Of a DNA stretch of 40,825 bases, positions 31,102 through 40,446 are shown piece by piece. The translations under genes and the position numbers were made by a program. The stretch's first letter is position 1; each line of letters opens with the position of its first letter. The stretch is from the IMG/VR virus record IMGVR_UViG_3300044608_000451, positions 1 through 40,825 of that record. The stretch is one strand, 5' to 3'. This DNA is from a virus. Below the pieces are notes generated by a model, which was not told the origin of the DNA, ran no database searches, and worked only from the letters and a program-made list of their open reading frames with translations.

Positions 31102-33495
31102 TTAAACAGTACCGATAATTTCTTCAAAGCTGACTCCTGTGCGAGTAGCAACAAAAGTCAATCCAATAAAGTTGATTGATCTTGCAGGTTTGATATAAAT
31201 ATCAGCCTTGAATTGATTTGAATCAATAATATCTGGAGTGTTGTTTGACTCATCACAGACAACAACAAAATCAGTGATACCTCTTTTTGACTTCACATCA
31301 CGGAGATAAGGATCAACGATATTAATAAAGTTTGCTCTAGTGATTGTATCATTAAACTCAAAGAGTTGTGCTCTTGCTGCTCTTTCAATCGTTGCTTCGA
31401 GTGTAAGGAATAAACGACGAACGTTAATTCTATCAAATGCCGAGGTGTAGGAAAGGGCAGTCTTATCACCAAAGAGAATAATACCAGCACCAGGAGAGAA
31501 GATAATTGGATTAATTCTCTTTGGATAAAGGAGGTCTCTTTGTGCTTGTGATGGATTGTATGCAAGTTTAACTGCATTATTAAGTGCTCCTCTGTTTGCA
31601 CCAGCAGGTGAGAACCAAGGATACTGATTAATTGATGTTCTAGCCATCAATCCTGCAATGTCAGCATTGCAAGCAATGTATCTAAATTGATTGTTAAATC
31701 TATCAAAAACGTACTTATATCCAGTATCAAACACTGCATATGACGATGAAGATAATGGGTCAAAGAAATTAACAATATTGTTAGTTTGAGTGTCAGAGTT
31801 TGCTACATCAACAACACCTGCTCTGTGAGGTGAAATAGTAGCAACACAGTCCTTACGATTATCTGCAATTGCGATTAATTCATTTGCTTTTGCTTGTGAT
31901 TCATAAATTGAAGCACCACCAGAAGGACCACCAATTATAAAGTTAATTTGGTATTCTGCTGGATTTGTGAAGTTTCTATATCCACTAATTACATCTGCTA
32001 AAGAAACTGAATAACCACCAACATTTCCAGTTCCAGAGTAATCTGTACCACCAGTTAAATTGTAAGTAGTTGCACCAATTACATTAAATGTATTTCCTTG
32101 TGCAGTTAGTCCCCAAGTAGTGTTAGATGCTGATGAAACTCCCGATACTGTTGCGAATTTTGAAGGACCACCAACTGGGGCAAATCCAGGGAAAATATAT
32201 TGTGAATTTGCAGCAATAATATCTTTATAGTAATTTGGTTCTGATGGTGAAATTTTTCCATCGGATGCTTTAGAAAGATTTGTATATTTTTCTACAATAT
32301 TTCCAGCAGTACCAGTTACTTCTCCAGTATCATCAACAACAACAACGTGAATTTCATCGTTTGCTCCATTTCTTTGTGAAGCATACTCAGAAGTTTTTGG
32401 TCTTGGTGCAATATTTTTCCAGTAAACAGTGGAATTTGTTAACCCCAAAGTTTGTTGATTGTACCAATCTGAAGGAGCTTGAATTGTTTCACCATTAGCA
32501 GCAATATTAAGAACTACAAATTCTACTGTTCCTGTTCCATTTGCTGCTGTACTTAATCCGAGTGCAGTTTGTGAAACACCATTGATTGTAGTTCCAATTC
32601 CTACAGTATAAGTGGTTCCTTCAGCAAGAGAGGACCCAGTAATTGGAACAATAAATTGCCCTGCAGTAATTGCAGTTGGAAGATTTGTTGATGCATCTAT
32701 TGGATTAATTACTGTTGAACCAGCAGAAACTACACCATAGAATCTTGCAACCGATGCTTCTTCAATTTTAATAAAATTGCCAGAATTATCTGTAATTTTG
32801 ATATTTCCAGCACCAAATGCATTTACACTTCCTTCAGAGTAAGAAGTTGCAGTAAATACGGTAGAACCAGCACCAGAAGATTTTGCAGTAACTTTTACAT
32901 CAATTGAACTTTCATTAACTTTAGTAATAATACCCTTAAGAACTCCTGTTTCTGTTGTTACTGTTCCAATACCAGCAACCGATTGAGAAAAAGCAGCAGT
33001 AACTGCATATCCAACATTCAACCCATAAGTTCCAATTGCAATTCTTTGATCTGCTGCTGCATCAATTACACAAACCTTTAAATTATTGGCCCAAGAACCT
33101 GGGTTTCTTGAAGACCAATACCAACTAGTATCAGTGGAATGACTGTTATTGTAATCTTCTGATGAATTAATTTTTAATGTAACTGATGTAGAAGAAACTC
33201 CAGCATTTGAATTATTTAAGTTTGTTGCATCACACCTTACAACTCTTAGAACACCACCGTAAGAAAGATATGAAGAAGCACCTAACCAATATTCATATTG
33301 TGCGTCTGATGAAATTGGTTTTCCAAATGTGTTGAGTAAATCATTCTCTGTTTCAATTAAAATAGGAACATTAACTGGACCTTTTTGGAAAGGACCAGCA
33401 ATAGCTCCAACTTGATTATTTGATGCGGTAATTCCACCAACAGTTAAGTCAACTTCTCTTGTCTTGACGCCTGGTGATACTAAATTTAACGCCAT
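31102..33495 (-). CDS. 18: Tail sheath protein gp18
   Basis: 797 aa (T4: 659). The N-terminus ALNLVSPGVKTREVDLT and AGPFQKGPVNVPILIETENDLLNTFG are typical of contractile sheath proteins. The C-terminal domain has WFSPAGANRGAL, YPKRINPIIFSPGAGIILFGDKTAL, FDRINVRRLFLTLEATIERAARAQLFEFND and VVCDESNNTP, the conserved sheath core. The enlarged middle (about 130-450) consists of Thr/Gly/Val-rich beta domains probably exposed on the tail surface. It is expressed from the late promoter at 33534 with a GAGGGG ribosome binding site. Confidence 0.96.
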   Translation of the reverse strand: MALNLVSPGVKTREVDLTVGGITASNNQVGAIAGPFQKGPVNVPILIETENDLLNTFGKPISSDAQYEYWLGASSYLSYGGVLRVVRCDATNLNNSNAGVSSTSVTLKINSSEDYNNSHSTDTSWYWSSRNPGSWANNLKVCVIDAAADQRIAIGTYGLNVGYAVTAAFSQSVAGIGTVTTETGVLKGIITKVNESSIDVKVTAKSSGAGSTVFTATSYSEGSVNAFGAGNIKITDNSGNFIKIEEASVARFYGVVSAGSTVINPIDASTNLPTAITAGQFIVPITGSSLAEGTTYTVGIGTTINGVSQTALGLSTAANGTGTVEFVVLNIAANGETIQAPSDWYNQQTLGLTNSTVYWKNIAPRPKTSEYASQRNGANDEIHVVVVDDTGEVTGTAGNIVEKYTNLSKASDGKISPSEPNYYKDIIAANSQYIFPGFAPVGGPSKFATVSGVSSASNTTWGLTAQGNTFNVIGATTYNLTGGTDYSGTGNVGGYSVSLADVISGYRNFTNPAEYQINFIIGGPSGGASIYESQAKANELIAIADNRKDCVATISPHRAGVVDVANSDTQTNNIVNFFDPLSSSSYAVFDTGYKYVFDRFNNQFRYIACNADIAGLMARTSINQYPWFSPAGANRGALNNAVKLAYNPSQAQRDLLYPKRINPIIFSPGAGIILFGDKTALSYTSAFDRINVRRLFLTLEATIERAARAQLFEFNDTITRANFINIVDPYLRDVKSKRGITDFVVVCDESNNTPDIIDSNQFKADIYIKPARSINFIGLTFVATRTGVSFEEIIGTV

Positions 33496-33533
33496 CTTTT
33501 TCCCCTCGTGAAGAAGTTCATTTTGTCTAGAAG

Positions 33534-33541
33534 TATTTATA
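33534..33541 (-). promoter_or_regulatory. T4-type late promoter before gp18
   Basis: Minus strand TATAAATA 38 bases before the gp18 ATG, in the gap after the small zinc-ribbon gene; leader about 30 nt. Confidence 0.7.
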
Positions 33542-33580
33542 AATTGCTATTCTTCAAATGGGGAAACAATGCACGAACAT

Positions 33581-33814
33581 TTACCAATCTGGATATTGAT
33601 AATCTATGGCTTTTTGGGAATGTTTTTTTCTACTATTAATAATTCTATTCACAGTACACTCTTTGCATTCATATGAATAAGCAGACGGAAATCCTTTTCT
33701 ATTTTTTCTAGTTAAATAAAAATCATTTAATAAATCTTTTTTTATTTTGCAAGTTCTACATTTTCTTTCTTTAAATAACAAATTATCCAATTCAAGTTCT
33801 TCTTCAAAACTCAT
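33581..33814 (-). CDS. Small zinc-ribbon protein, possible endonuclease remnant
   Basis: 77 aa from the ATG overlapping the gp17 stop (TAATG). Two cysteine pairs, CRTC and CKEC, about 30 residues apart flank DFYLTRKNRKGFPSAYSYE, the N-terminal zinc module often attached to phage HNH or endonuclease VII-like nucleases. No HNH or other catalytic core follows, so it is either a stand-alone zinc protein or the remains of a mobile nuclease between gp17 and gp18. The ORF could start at 33829 inside gp17. Confidence 0.7.
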   Translation of the reverse strand: MSFEEELELDNLLFKERKCRTCKIKKDLLNDFYLTRKNRKGFPSAYSYECKECTVNRIINSRKKHSQKAIDYQYPDW

Positions 33815-35463
33815 TATTGATATTCCCACATATAAGATCTATCTCCATACTCATCCAAATGCCATCTATCACCATCATTATCAACAAATGATGTTTCCTC
33901 ACTTAATCCATCAGACATAAATCCAAATGGAGCCATATCTTGTTCGATTTGGTCTTTTTGATCTTCGTATATTCTTTTGCGGACATCGTTATCCGTCATT
34001 TCTTTGAAATAATCCTGAACGACCAACCAAGCAAAAATTACAAGGCACATTGCAAGGTCATCATTGCAACCCTCTTCTGCTTCAAAGGATTGACTTTTTT
34101 GAATAAAAGTAGTCAATTCACTAATAATGTCATAATCTTTGATGACTAGTTTGTCATCTTCTATGATTGTTTTTAAATTAGAACATCCAACTTTTTTAAC
34201 TGTTTTGGACATTTTAATTCCAAGTTGAGTTTTCTTTCCAGAAAATCCCTGTCCGACCATTTGACCTGCTCTTCCTCTCATCGAACACATCAAAATGTTA
34301 TCGTATTCTAAATCAAAATGAAGTATACTTGATACTTGCTCTCCAATATCATTCACTTCAGCAAGAACAAATGCTTTGTTGTATGCTTTTGCGACTTCGT
34401 GAATAATATTTGGAAAAAGCATAGGCTTGATTTCGTTGTTTCGATATTTTGCAACTACCTTATATGGGAATTGACTAATATCAAATACAATAAATGCCGA
34501 GTAGTCATTACTCATTCCACGAGACACGTCAACAGTCATTAAATATGTGTGCTTTTCTATTGGGTCTTCATAAACATCCATCCCTTTACTTCTCGTGAGT
34601 GGATCATCATAAACCATCATTCTAAGTTTTGATGGAGTAATCAAAGTATCAACAGACCCCAAGAATTCACACTCAAACTCTTGCGTAAATTGTCTTTCAG
34701 ATGTATTTGCAATTGTTTGTCGTTTCCACTCTGCATCTCTACCAGGAACTGCAGACCAATGAACTTCCAATGGAACATAACCATTCTTTCCTCTTTCAGC
34801 ATCATGCCAAAGTTTATAAAACATATTCATCCCATTGGGAGTTGAGATGATAATAACCTTTGTGCTTTGTCCTGAAGAAATAGTAGGATATACAGAAGAG
34901 AAAAACTGCTCTGCAATATGATTTGGAATAAACGCAAATTCGTCCAAGAAAATAATATTAAAAGAGTTCCCTCGAACAGCAGATGATGATGTAGATGCTG
35001 CTACGATTTTAGACCCATTTTCAAGTTCTAATGAACCTTTGTTCCAAGACCCAACACCTTGTTGTAACCATTTTGGTAAATTTTCATAAGACAGTTGCAA
35101 TCTACCTAAAAGTTCTCTTGCTGTTTCTGCTTTGTTTGCTAGAATTGCGATTCTTATATTATCATTAAAAAGAGCATAATGAAGCAGATAGGATACAACG
35201 GTAGTTGATTTTCCTGTTTGTCTAGGTAGTTTTGCGATATTGAATCTATTCTCATGAAAATTTGTAATCAATTCTTCTTGAAAATCATACATATCAAACG
35301 GAACTAATCCATGATCCAAAGAAACAATTTTTACATAATTTTTTGCAAAATGGATTGGGTCACTTTTGCATTTTAAGTATTCTTGAATTTGGTCTGTAGT
35401 AAATTCAATTTGGACGTTTTCCGCTTTTAAGTTCGGATTGCCCTTATAATGTTTATCAATCAT
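33814..35463 (-). CDS. 17: Terminase large subunit gp17
   Basis: 549 aa (T4: 610). ATPase domain with Walker A PRQTGKST (80-87) and Walker B IIFLDEFAF (D175, E176), coupling motif ISTPNG (208-212 region). The C-terminal RNase H-like nuclease has D313 in TVDVSRG, D near VLAEVNDIGE and D in EGCNDDLAM. It packages DNA through gp20 and cuts concatemers. The start overlaps the 58-aa gene as ATGA. Confidence 0.97.
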   Translation of the reverse strand: MIDKHYKGNPNLKAENVQIEFTTDQIQEYLKCKSDPIHFAKNYVKIVSLDHGLVPFDMYDFQEELITNFHENRFNIAKLPRQTGKSTTVVSYLLHYALFNDNIRIAILANKAETARELLGRLQLSYENLPKWLQQGVGSWNKGSLELENGSKIVAASTSSSAVRGNSFNIIFLDEFAFIPNHIAEQFFSSVYPTISSGQSTKVIIISTPNGMNMFYKLWHDAERGKNGYVPLEVHWSAVPGRDAEWKRQTIANTSERQFTQEFECEFLGSVDTLITPSKLRMMVYDDPLTRSKGMDVYEDPIEKHTYLMTVDVSRGMSNDYSAFIVFDISQFPYKVVAKYRNNEIKPMLFPNIIHEVAKAYNKAFVLAEVNDIGEQVSSILHFDLEYDNILMCSMRGRAGQMVGQGFSGKKTQLGIKMSKTVKKVGCSNLKTIIEDDKLVIKDYDIISELTTFIQKSQSFEAEEGCNDDLAMCLVIFAWLVVQDYFKEMTDNDVRKRIYEDQKDQIEQDMAPFGFMSDGLSEETSFVDNDGDRWHLDEYGDRSYMWEYQ

Positions 35464-35636
35464 AAATTAATAGCCATATTTGCAACTGTTTCTTGTTGTT
35501 TAAAATAAAGTTTTACATAGCATTTTGCTATATTTTTTAGCAGTTCTACATTATCACAACTATCAAGTTCTCTGGAGATTCTTTCATATTCAAAAATTTT
35601 AGAAAGATTTTCCAGTTCAATGTCGTCTGGATTCAT
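35460..35636 (-). CDS. Small protein between gp16 and gp17 regions (58 aa)
   Basis: Helical and acidic: MNPDDIELENLSKIFEYERISRELDS then VELLKNIAKCYVKLYFKQQETV. The start at 35636 has AGGAG six bases upstream, inside the 3' end of the 363-aa gene; a longer frame from 35708 would overlap that gene further. It ends in an ATGA overlap with gp17. A similar short gene precedes gp17 in cyanophages; a terminase accessory role is only suggested by position. Confidence 0.75.
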   Translation of the reverse strand: MNPDDIELENLSKIFEYERISRELDSCDNVELLKNIAKCYVKLYFKQQETVANMAINL

Positions 35637-36708
35637 TTTCATCTCCTGTAAATAATAATGGTTTTGTTGGGTCTTTTGTTGATGGATTGAATGATAATAC
35701 AATCGCACCAGGATATATCTTTCTTACTTCATAAGTGACCTGATCTTTTGGTGGTCTAGCAAATTGTGGGAAAAACATTTGAACTGAAAGGTATTTGCCT
35801 CTCCAATTTAACAGAATACTATAAGTAGACCCACGAGATTGTATCCTTGTATACCCCTCATCTACGTTATCTTTTTTTGTTTTATTTCCCCAATTTGCTG
35901 CACCAACTTTACGGCATTTGACTAATGCTCCAGATGCATAAGCACTAGGCCAAATTTTATATCTAGATTTTACTTTTTCTTTACAAGCATCTTCATTTAC
36001 AAATTCTTCAGTCTTAACATTTTTTGCTTGTCCTGACCTATCTGGATTTGGATCTTCTTTTCTTTTTCTTCTTGCTGCTGCATCTTCTTCCTCATCGGAC
36101 ATATTTGCAGCCATTTTTGATGAACCGCATTTTGGTTTTGTGGTTTGCCCTGGTTGTTTCGCACAAGGAGCACCTGCAAACTTACCTCCTATTTGACGCC
36201 ATCCTGGTACTTTTTTTCCTGTTTTTGGATTTGTTCCACTTGATTTTGTAAACCAATCATGAAGAGACGAATCACCAGATTTTGTTTCTTCACTAACACC
36301 TTTCATTTTTTCTGGTTTAATTAAATCAATAATTTCCAAAAATGTATTTCCGTTTGCGTCTTCAATCGTAACTGTTTCTTTTACGTCTTTAAACTTCTTA
36401 TGTTCTTTTTTTGCACTTGCTTCCATTTTCTTGAGACGAGTATAATAATCTGGAATTTCGTCGAGATGTTGAAGAGCAATGTCAGTTGCTAGTGTTTTAT
36501 TTTTTGTATGTTCATGTTCGATTGGAACACCCATTTTAAGTTGATTTTCAATGAAAGACACATCCAAACGATGCTTTGTCGCAATTGCTTCGACTGTTTT
36601 GTGTGATTTTACTTTAGGACACTTTGAACTTCCGTGAGAGGGACAATCCATTCCCTTTGGAGTTCCATTGCAATGTGATTCTAAAATAAATTCCTGAAAA
36701 GTTTTCAT
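35617..36708 (-). CDS. Multidomain capsid-targeted protein (DUF5661/DUF5872-like modules)
   Basis: 363 aa. The N-terminus MKTFQEFILES nearly equals the T4 capsid targeting sequence (MKTYQEFI.E), and I-L-E|S is a fitting gp21 site. A Cys-rich stretch follows (HCNGTPKGMDCPSHGSSKC), then helices VEAIATKHRLDVSFIENQLKMG...EHTKN...PDYYTRLKKME (DUF5661-like, about 39-96). The middle holds SLHDWFTKSS...GGKFAGAPCAKQPGQTTKPKCGSSK (DUF5872-like), then ACKEKVKSRYKIWPSAYASGALVKCRK, and a C-terminal basic/aromatic domain. Likely an internal head protein delivered with the DNA; activity unknown. Confidence 0.8.
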   Translation of the reverse strand: MKTFQEFILESHCNGTPKGMDCPSHGSSKCPKVKSHKTVEAIATKHRLDVSFIENQLKMGVPIEHEHTKNKTLATDIALQHLDEIPDYYTRLKKMEASAKKEHKKFKDVKETVTIEDANGNTFLEIIDLIKPEKMKGVSEETKSGDSSLHDWFTKSSGTNPKTGKKVPGWRQIGGKFAGAPCAKQPGQTTKPKCGSSKMAANMSDEEEDAAARRKRKEDPNPDRSGQAKNVKTEEFVNEDACKEKVKSRYKIWPSAYASGALVKCRKVGAANWGNKTKKDNVDEGYTRIQSRGSTYSILLNWRGKYLSVQMFFPQFARPPKDQVTYEVRKIYPGAIVLSFNPSTKDPTKPLLFTGDENESRRH

Positions 36709-36722
36709 TAGAAATTTTTTAA

Positions 36723-37145
36723 CTATTTAGAATCCATTAGACCTTGCTTCAATAATTTTTGAAGATCTGCTGTTGAACCAATAAAGACAGAGTTATTAAC
36801 AGTAGAAGGACCTTTTATATCTTCTTCCTTAAGTTTCTTCATTTTGTGTTGCAAATCAATCAATTTATCTGTCACATCACCAACACTTTTAATTAATTGT
36901 CCTGCAACTTCATATGCTCTTGGACTATCACTTTGTTGTGCTAAATCCATAATATTATCAATTGCTTCTTGTCCTTTTTCAATTAATGAGTATAGATTTC
37001 CTCTTGTATATTCGTAATCCTTATCACTCTCTTCACCAAAAGTTGGTCTTGCTACTGCTTCCTTTGATTTTTTTACAATCTCTTTTGATATAGAAGATGC
37101 TTCTATTTCTAATGCTTCGTCTATATTTTCGAATTTGCTTTTCAT
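36723..37145 (-). CDS. 16: Terminase small subunit gp16
   Basis: 140 aa (T4: 164). Mostly helical: RGNLYSLIEKGQEAIDNIMDLAQQSDSPRAYEVAGQLIKSVGDVTDKLIDLQHKMKKL (seen in shorter pieces) is the conserved ring-forming central region. It regulates gp17 and recognises DNA for packaging. The start overlaps gp15 as ATGA. The stop TAG is part of TCTAAATA, a near-match to the late promoter, ahead of the 363-aa gene. Confidence 0.93.
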   Translation of the reverse strand: MKSKFENIDEALEIEASSISKEIVKKSKEAVARPTFGEESDKDYEYTRGNLYSLIEKGQEAIDNIMDLAQQSDSPRAYEVAGQLIKSVGDVTDKLIDLQHKMKKLKEEDIKGPSTVNNSVFIGSTADLQKLLKQGLMDSK

Positions 37146-38200
37146 AATGATACATCAATCCCCTTTGTTGTACTATAAATCTTACCATCACCAAAATCAA
37201 AACGAGATTCACTAAATCCAAAATCATCATCCATTTCAACTAATTCATTATCTTCAACTGTAATCGCATCAATTGAATCCCCTTCATTGTGAGATTCAAT
37301 TGATGTACCATCTTGCCCTCTTAATACAGTAAGAATATTATCAGAAATATTTTTAATATACATTTCTTCATTACCAATCATAATATAGGAACCCTCAACT
37401 AATGAGACAGCACTGGAAACATTAAATACAGTTACTTTATCATCAATGTTTTGAGAAAGTGTTGTTGTGTTGTCGTTATTATAATCTTTAATTGCTCTTG
37501 GAGTAGCAGTATATCTTAATTGTCTTGACGCATTCTTAGTATCTGTATTTGTATAATAATCAACTTGAACTTTTTTGATTAATCCATCTGTACTATCAGC
37601 AATTGGACCAAATAGATATGTTTTTGCCGTAAAGTTTAATGTGTATACTAAAGCTCTCCTTTCTGTATAATTTCCTTCATAATTATCTTCCATATTAATT
37701 CCCTCAAGAGTTATTGGAATATCTTTCTTCTCACCTATTGATGAAATCAAATTAATTGTTAATGTGAAATTTGGTTGAAATGCTGGAAGAATTTGTTCTA
37801 CAATTTGCAACATATCATCATTCAACTTAGTCATAATGCTAAGTTGAAATCCAATGTTATAGGGAACTGGCATAAAAACTTTAATTTGTTCTGTTCTGTC
37901 AGTAGTTTTTATTGCCTTAAATGTTTGCATAGCAGAAACTTTTCTGCTACTATCATATTTTAAACTCGTCATCTCAAAAGACATTCGAGGAAGAGTCATC
38001 GCAACTCTTTTTCTCAAATCTGGTTTTTGTTCTACTCTTGCTAAAAACTTTTGAGTTGGACCATAAGCAATAGGAACTTTCATAAAACTATAATCAGTAC
38101 CATCCTTCTCTTCATGCTTAATATACACTTCATTAAAAAGTGTACCAAAAGCAATAATGGTTTTTCTGATTATTTCATTGTAACTATAAGTTCCTAGCAT
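37142..38200 (-). CDS. 15: Tail terminator/sheath-stabilising protein gp15
   Basis: 352 aa, longer than T4 gp15 (272). Typical N-terminus MLGTYSYNEIIRKTIIAFGTLFNEV, and conserved FMKVPIAYGPTQKFLAR, VAMTLPRMSFEMTSLKYDSSRK and MPVPYNIGFQLSIMTKLNDDMLQI. It caps the tail and joins it to the neck. The C-terminal extra part (about 230-330) is a beta-rich insertion (NIDDKVTVFNVSSAVSLVEG...). Confidence 0.94.
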   Translation of the reverse strand: MLGTYSYNEIIRKTIIAFGTLFNEVYIKHEEKDGTDYSFMKVPIAYGPTQKFLARVEQKPDLRKRVAMTLPRMSFEMTSLKYDSSRKVSAMQTFKAIKTTDRTEQIKVFMPVPYNIGFQLSIMTKLNDDMLQIVEQILPAFQPNFTLTINLISSIGEKKDIPITLEGINMEDNYEGNYTERRALVYTLNFTAKTYLFGPIADSTDGLIKKVQVDYYTNTDTKNASRQLRYTATPRAIKDYNNDNTTTLSQNIDDKVTVFNVSSAVSLVEGSYIMIGNEEMYIKNISDNILTVLRGQDGTSIESHNEGDSIDAITVEDNELVEMDDDFGFSESRFDFGDGKIYSTTKGIDVSL

Positions 38201-38222
38201 AACAATATAATTTATTAATTAT

Positions 38223-39602
38223 TTAGTAACCACCAAAAGGATTCTTTTGCGAAAAGTCAAGAATACCATCTGCTTCATCTTCAATTTCGATATTTTCTGC
38301 ATAAGGGTCATATTCATCAAATGTATTAATTGAATATACTTTATGTGTTGCTGCTGCACCAACTATCAATTCACCATTAGCAAAGTTCCCACCAACTATA
38401 GAAACTTTAAGAATTCTTGTATCCGCATCCCAATCTTTCACATATCCAGTAGTTCCAGTAGAAACACCTCTGATTATTTCATTGAACTCAAAATTACCAG
38501 TAGAAATTCCAATTGGACTTGTAAGTGTAATTGTTGGAGTAACAGTATAACCAGCACCAGCATTCGTATATCGAATTGCTGTTACGATTCCAGTGACTGT
38601 TAAGACTGCTTCTGCTGTTGCATTTACTCCACCAGAAGGAGCAGTGGATATAGAAACAACAGGAGGAGATGAATACTGACTACCACCAGAAGTAATAGTT
38701 ACAATTCCCAAAGTTCCAGAAGCAAGCACAGCAGTTGCAATTGCACCAGAACCAGATTGTCCCACAATTGTAACTGATGGCACTTGTGTATAACCAACAC
38801 CAGGGTTAACTATGAGAATTTTATCAATCGAATCTCCTGTTCTTCCTGTTTTACTAGTCATAATGGCAACAGCGGTTGCATCAATTCCACCTACTGGTGC
38901 TTTCGAGATTTGAATTATTGGAGTAGATAGATAACCAGTTCCATCATTAATTAAATCAATATATTGAACTGACCTGTTTAGTGTAGAAGCAATCGAAATA
39001 GTTGCAGTTGCTCTAGTTGCAGTATCTCCAACCATAGTAATGGTTTGAATATAACCAAAATCCTGAACAGACCTATCAACTTCGTCGATACTAGTATCGA
39101 TAAGTTCATCTTCATATCTAAAGATTTCGCATCTTAATTCATAAACATAAAGATTGTTTAACTGATAAAATGGAACTTTTCCTTCAACATACTTGATTTC
39201 AAAAAGACCATTATCAATTGGAAGATAAATTAAATCTCCTTCTTGTGGTCTTGTTGCAACTTTAATGTCTTGGTCATCTAATAAAAATGGAGATATAAAA
39301 TCTTCATATCTTTCTTTTGAAATAATAAGAGTTAGTTCATCACTCGTTTTTACACCAAATTTTGATAAAATATCTCCTTGTCCTCCAAATCCATTAAAAT
39401 TTGAAATATATGCTTCAATTCTAAAACTATCATCAAATTTTGATACTAAAACTTCTTTGATAATCGTTTTTTCATTAATCAACTGTCTGGGCATATATAC
39501 AACATCTTGCCCATACATTTTCAATTGTTCATTGATTAAATCTTGAACAAGTCTTTGTTCACTTGAAGAACCTTGTAAAAAATAGGGATTTAGTGGAGAC
39601 AT
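38223..39602 (-). CDS. 14: Neck protein gp14 with tandem repeat insertion
   Basis: 459 aa, much longer than T4 gp14 (256). Residues 1-190 are the neck domain (NPYFLQGSSSEQRLVQDLINEQLKMYGQDVVYMPR in parts). Residues 215-365 consist of about four tandem repeats with the core G-x-GY-xxx-P-x-(V/I)-x-I-xxxPxGG-xx-ATA, a beta-solenoid-like pattern. The C-terminus DGILDFSQKNPFGGY is typical of the cyanophage protein. It works with gp13 to seal the head after packaging. The start overlaps gp13 (TAATG). Confidence 0.9.
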   Translation of the reverse strand: MSPLNPYFLQGSSSEQRLVQDLINEQLKMYGQDVVYMPRQLINEKTIIKEVLVSKFDDSFRIEAYISNFNGFGGQGDILSKFGVKTSDELTLIISKERYEDFISPFLLDDQDIKVATRPQEGDLIYLPIDNGLFEIKYVEGKVPFYQLNNLYVYELRCEIFRYEDELIDTSIDEVDRSVQDFGYIQTITMVGDTATRATATISIASTLNRSVQYIDLINDGTGYLSTPIIQISKAPVGGIDATAVAIMTSKTGRTGDSIDKILIVNPGVGYTQVPSVTIVGQSGSGAIATAVLASGTLGIVTITSGGSQYSSPPVVSISTAPSGGVNATAEAVLTVTGIVTAIRYTNAGAGYTVTPTITLTSPIGISTGNFEFNEIIRGVSTGTTGYVKDWDADTRILKVSIVGGNFANGELIVGAAATHKVYSINTFDEYDPYAENIEIEDEADGILDFSQKNPFGGY

Positions 39603-40417
39603 TATCCTATCATATCCATTGGAGGTAATTCGTAATCTGTCTTGAGTTCTCTTTCAAGTTCTTCAATTTCTCTAATCGCATCATTTAATATTCTTTCACC
39701 ATTCATCGTAATTCCACCAGGAAGTTGAACACCATTAAATTTGATTAAATTTTGTCCCCACTGCCTTTTAATGATTGCTGTTAAATATCTTTTCAACCAC
39801 CAGTCGTTATATATTGCTGAAAAGTCTGATGGGTCTACAATTCGAATACAATCAACAATAATGTAACTATTTTCATTTACCATTGCCCAATCAATATCCA
39901 GATATAATCTATGTTGTTTTTTATTAAATCTCAATTGAACATCTGGAGTTATAATTCTACTAATATCTTCCAAATGTGTCTTTACCATTGCATAATTTAA
40001 TAAATCAAGAGCACCATAGTAATATAAGTCATTTAAAAATATTTGATACTTAATATTAAACAAACCAGATGATATAGTATTTGCATCTGATTTGAATACG
40101 TTATTTACTCCAATAATTGTATCTGGAAGTTGAATAAAATTATTTGTTTCTTCATATACAACTGTTGTAATTCCAACTGGAGAATTTGCAGTTGAACTTG
40201 TGATACCTGTTCTTACTGTAGTTTTCTCATCTGGAAGAAGTTTGTGCTTTAAATATACTCTTGCCGCACCATCATAATGCCTTTCGTTAAAATATTGAAT
40301 AGCATCATCCACCAAATCATCAATTTGGTCATCATCGACATTGATTTCCAAAACAGGATATCCAAGTTTTCTTAAACAGTAATCAATTAATCCCTGACGA
40401 GTTGATGGTTGAGCCAT
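39602..40417 (-). CDS. 13: Neck protein gp13
   Basis: 271 aa (T4: 309). The conserved N-terminus TRQGLIDYCLRKLGYPVLEINVDDDQIDDLVDDAIQYFNERHYDGA (in pieces) identifies it, with a central LNDLYYYGALDLLNYAMVKTHLE and IVDCIRIVDPSDFSAIYND...LKRYLTAIIKRQWGQNL. It forms the head-completion ring at the portal. The start follows the 75-aa gene by 27 bases. Confidence 0.95.
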   Translation of the reverse strand: MAQPSTRQGLIDYCLRKLGYPVLEINVDDDQIDDLVDDAIQYFNERHYDGAARVYLKHKLLPDEKTTVRTGITSSTANSPVGITTVVYEETNNFIQLPDTIIGVNNVFKSDANTISSGLFNIKYQIFLNDLYYYGALDLLNYAMVKTHLEDISRIITPDVQLRFNKKQHRLYLDIDWAMVNENSYIIVDCIRIVDPSDFSAIYNDWWLKRYLTAIIKRQWGQNLIKFNGVQLPGGITMNGERILNDAIREIEELERELKTDYELPPMDMIG

Positions 40418-40438
40418 TATTTAATTGAAAACTCTAAT

Positions 40439-40446
40439 TATTTATC
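40439..40446 (-). promoter_or_regulatory. Possible late promoter variant at the stop codon before gp13
   Basis: Minus strand GATAAATA, one base from TATAAATA; GA belongs to the TGA stop of the 75-aa gene. It lies 22 bases before the gp13 ATG. Confidence 0.35.
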
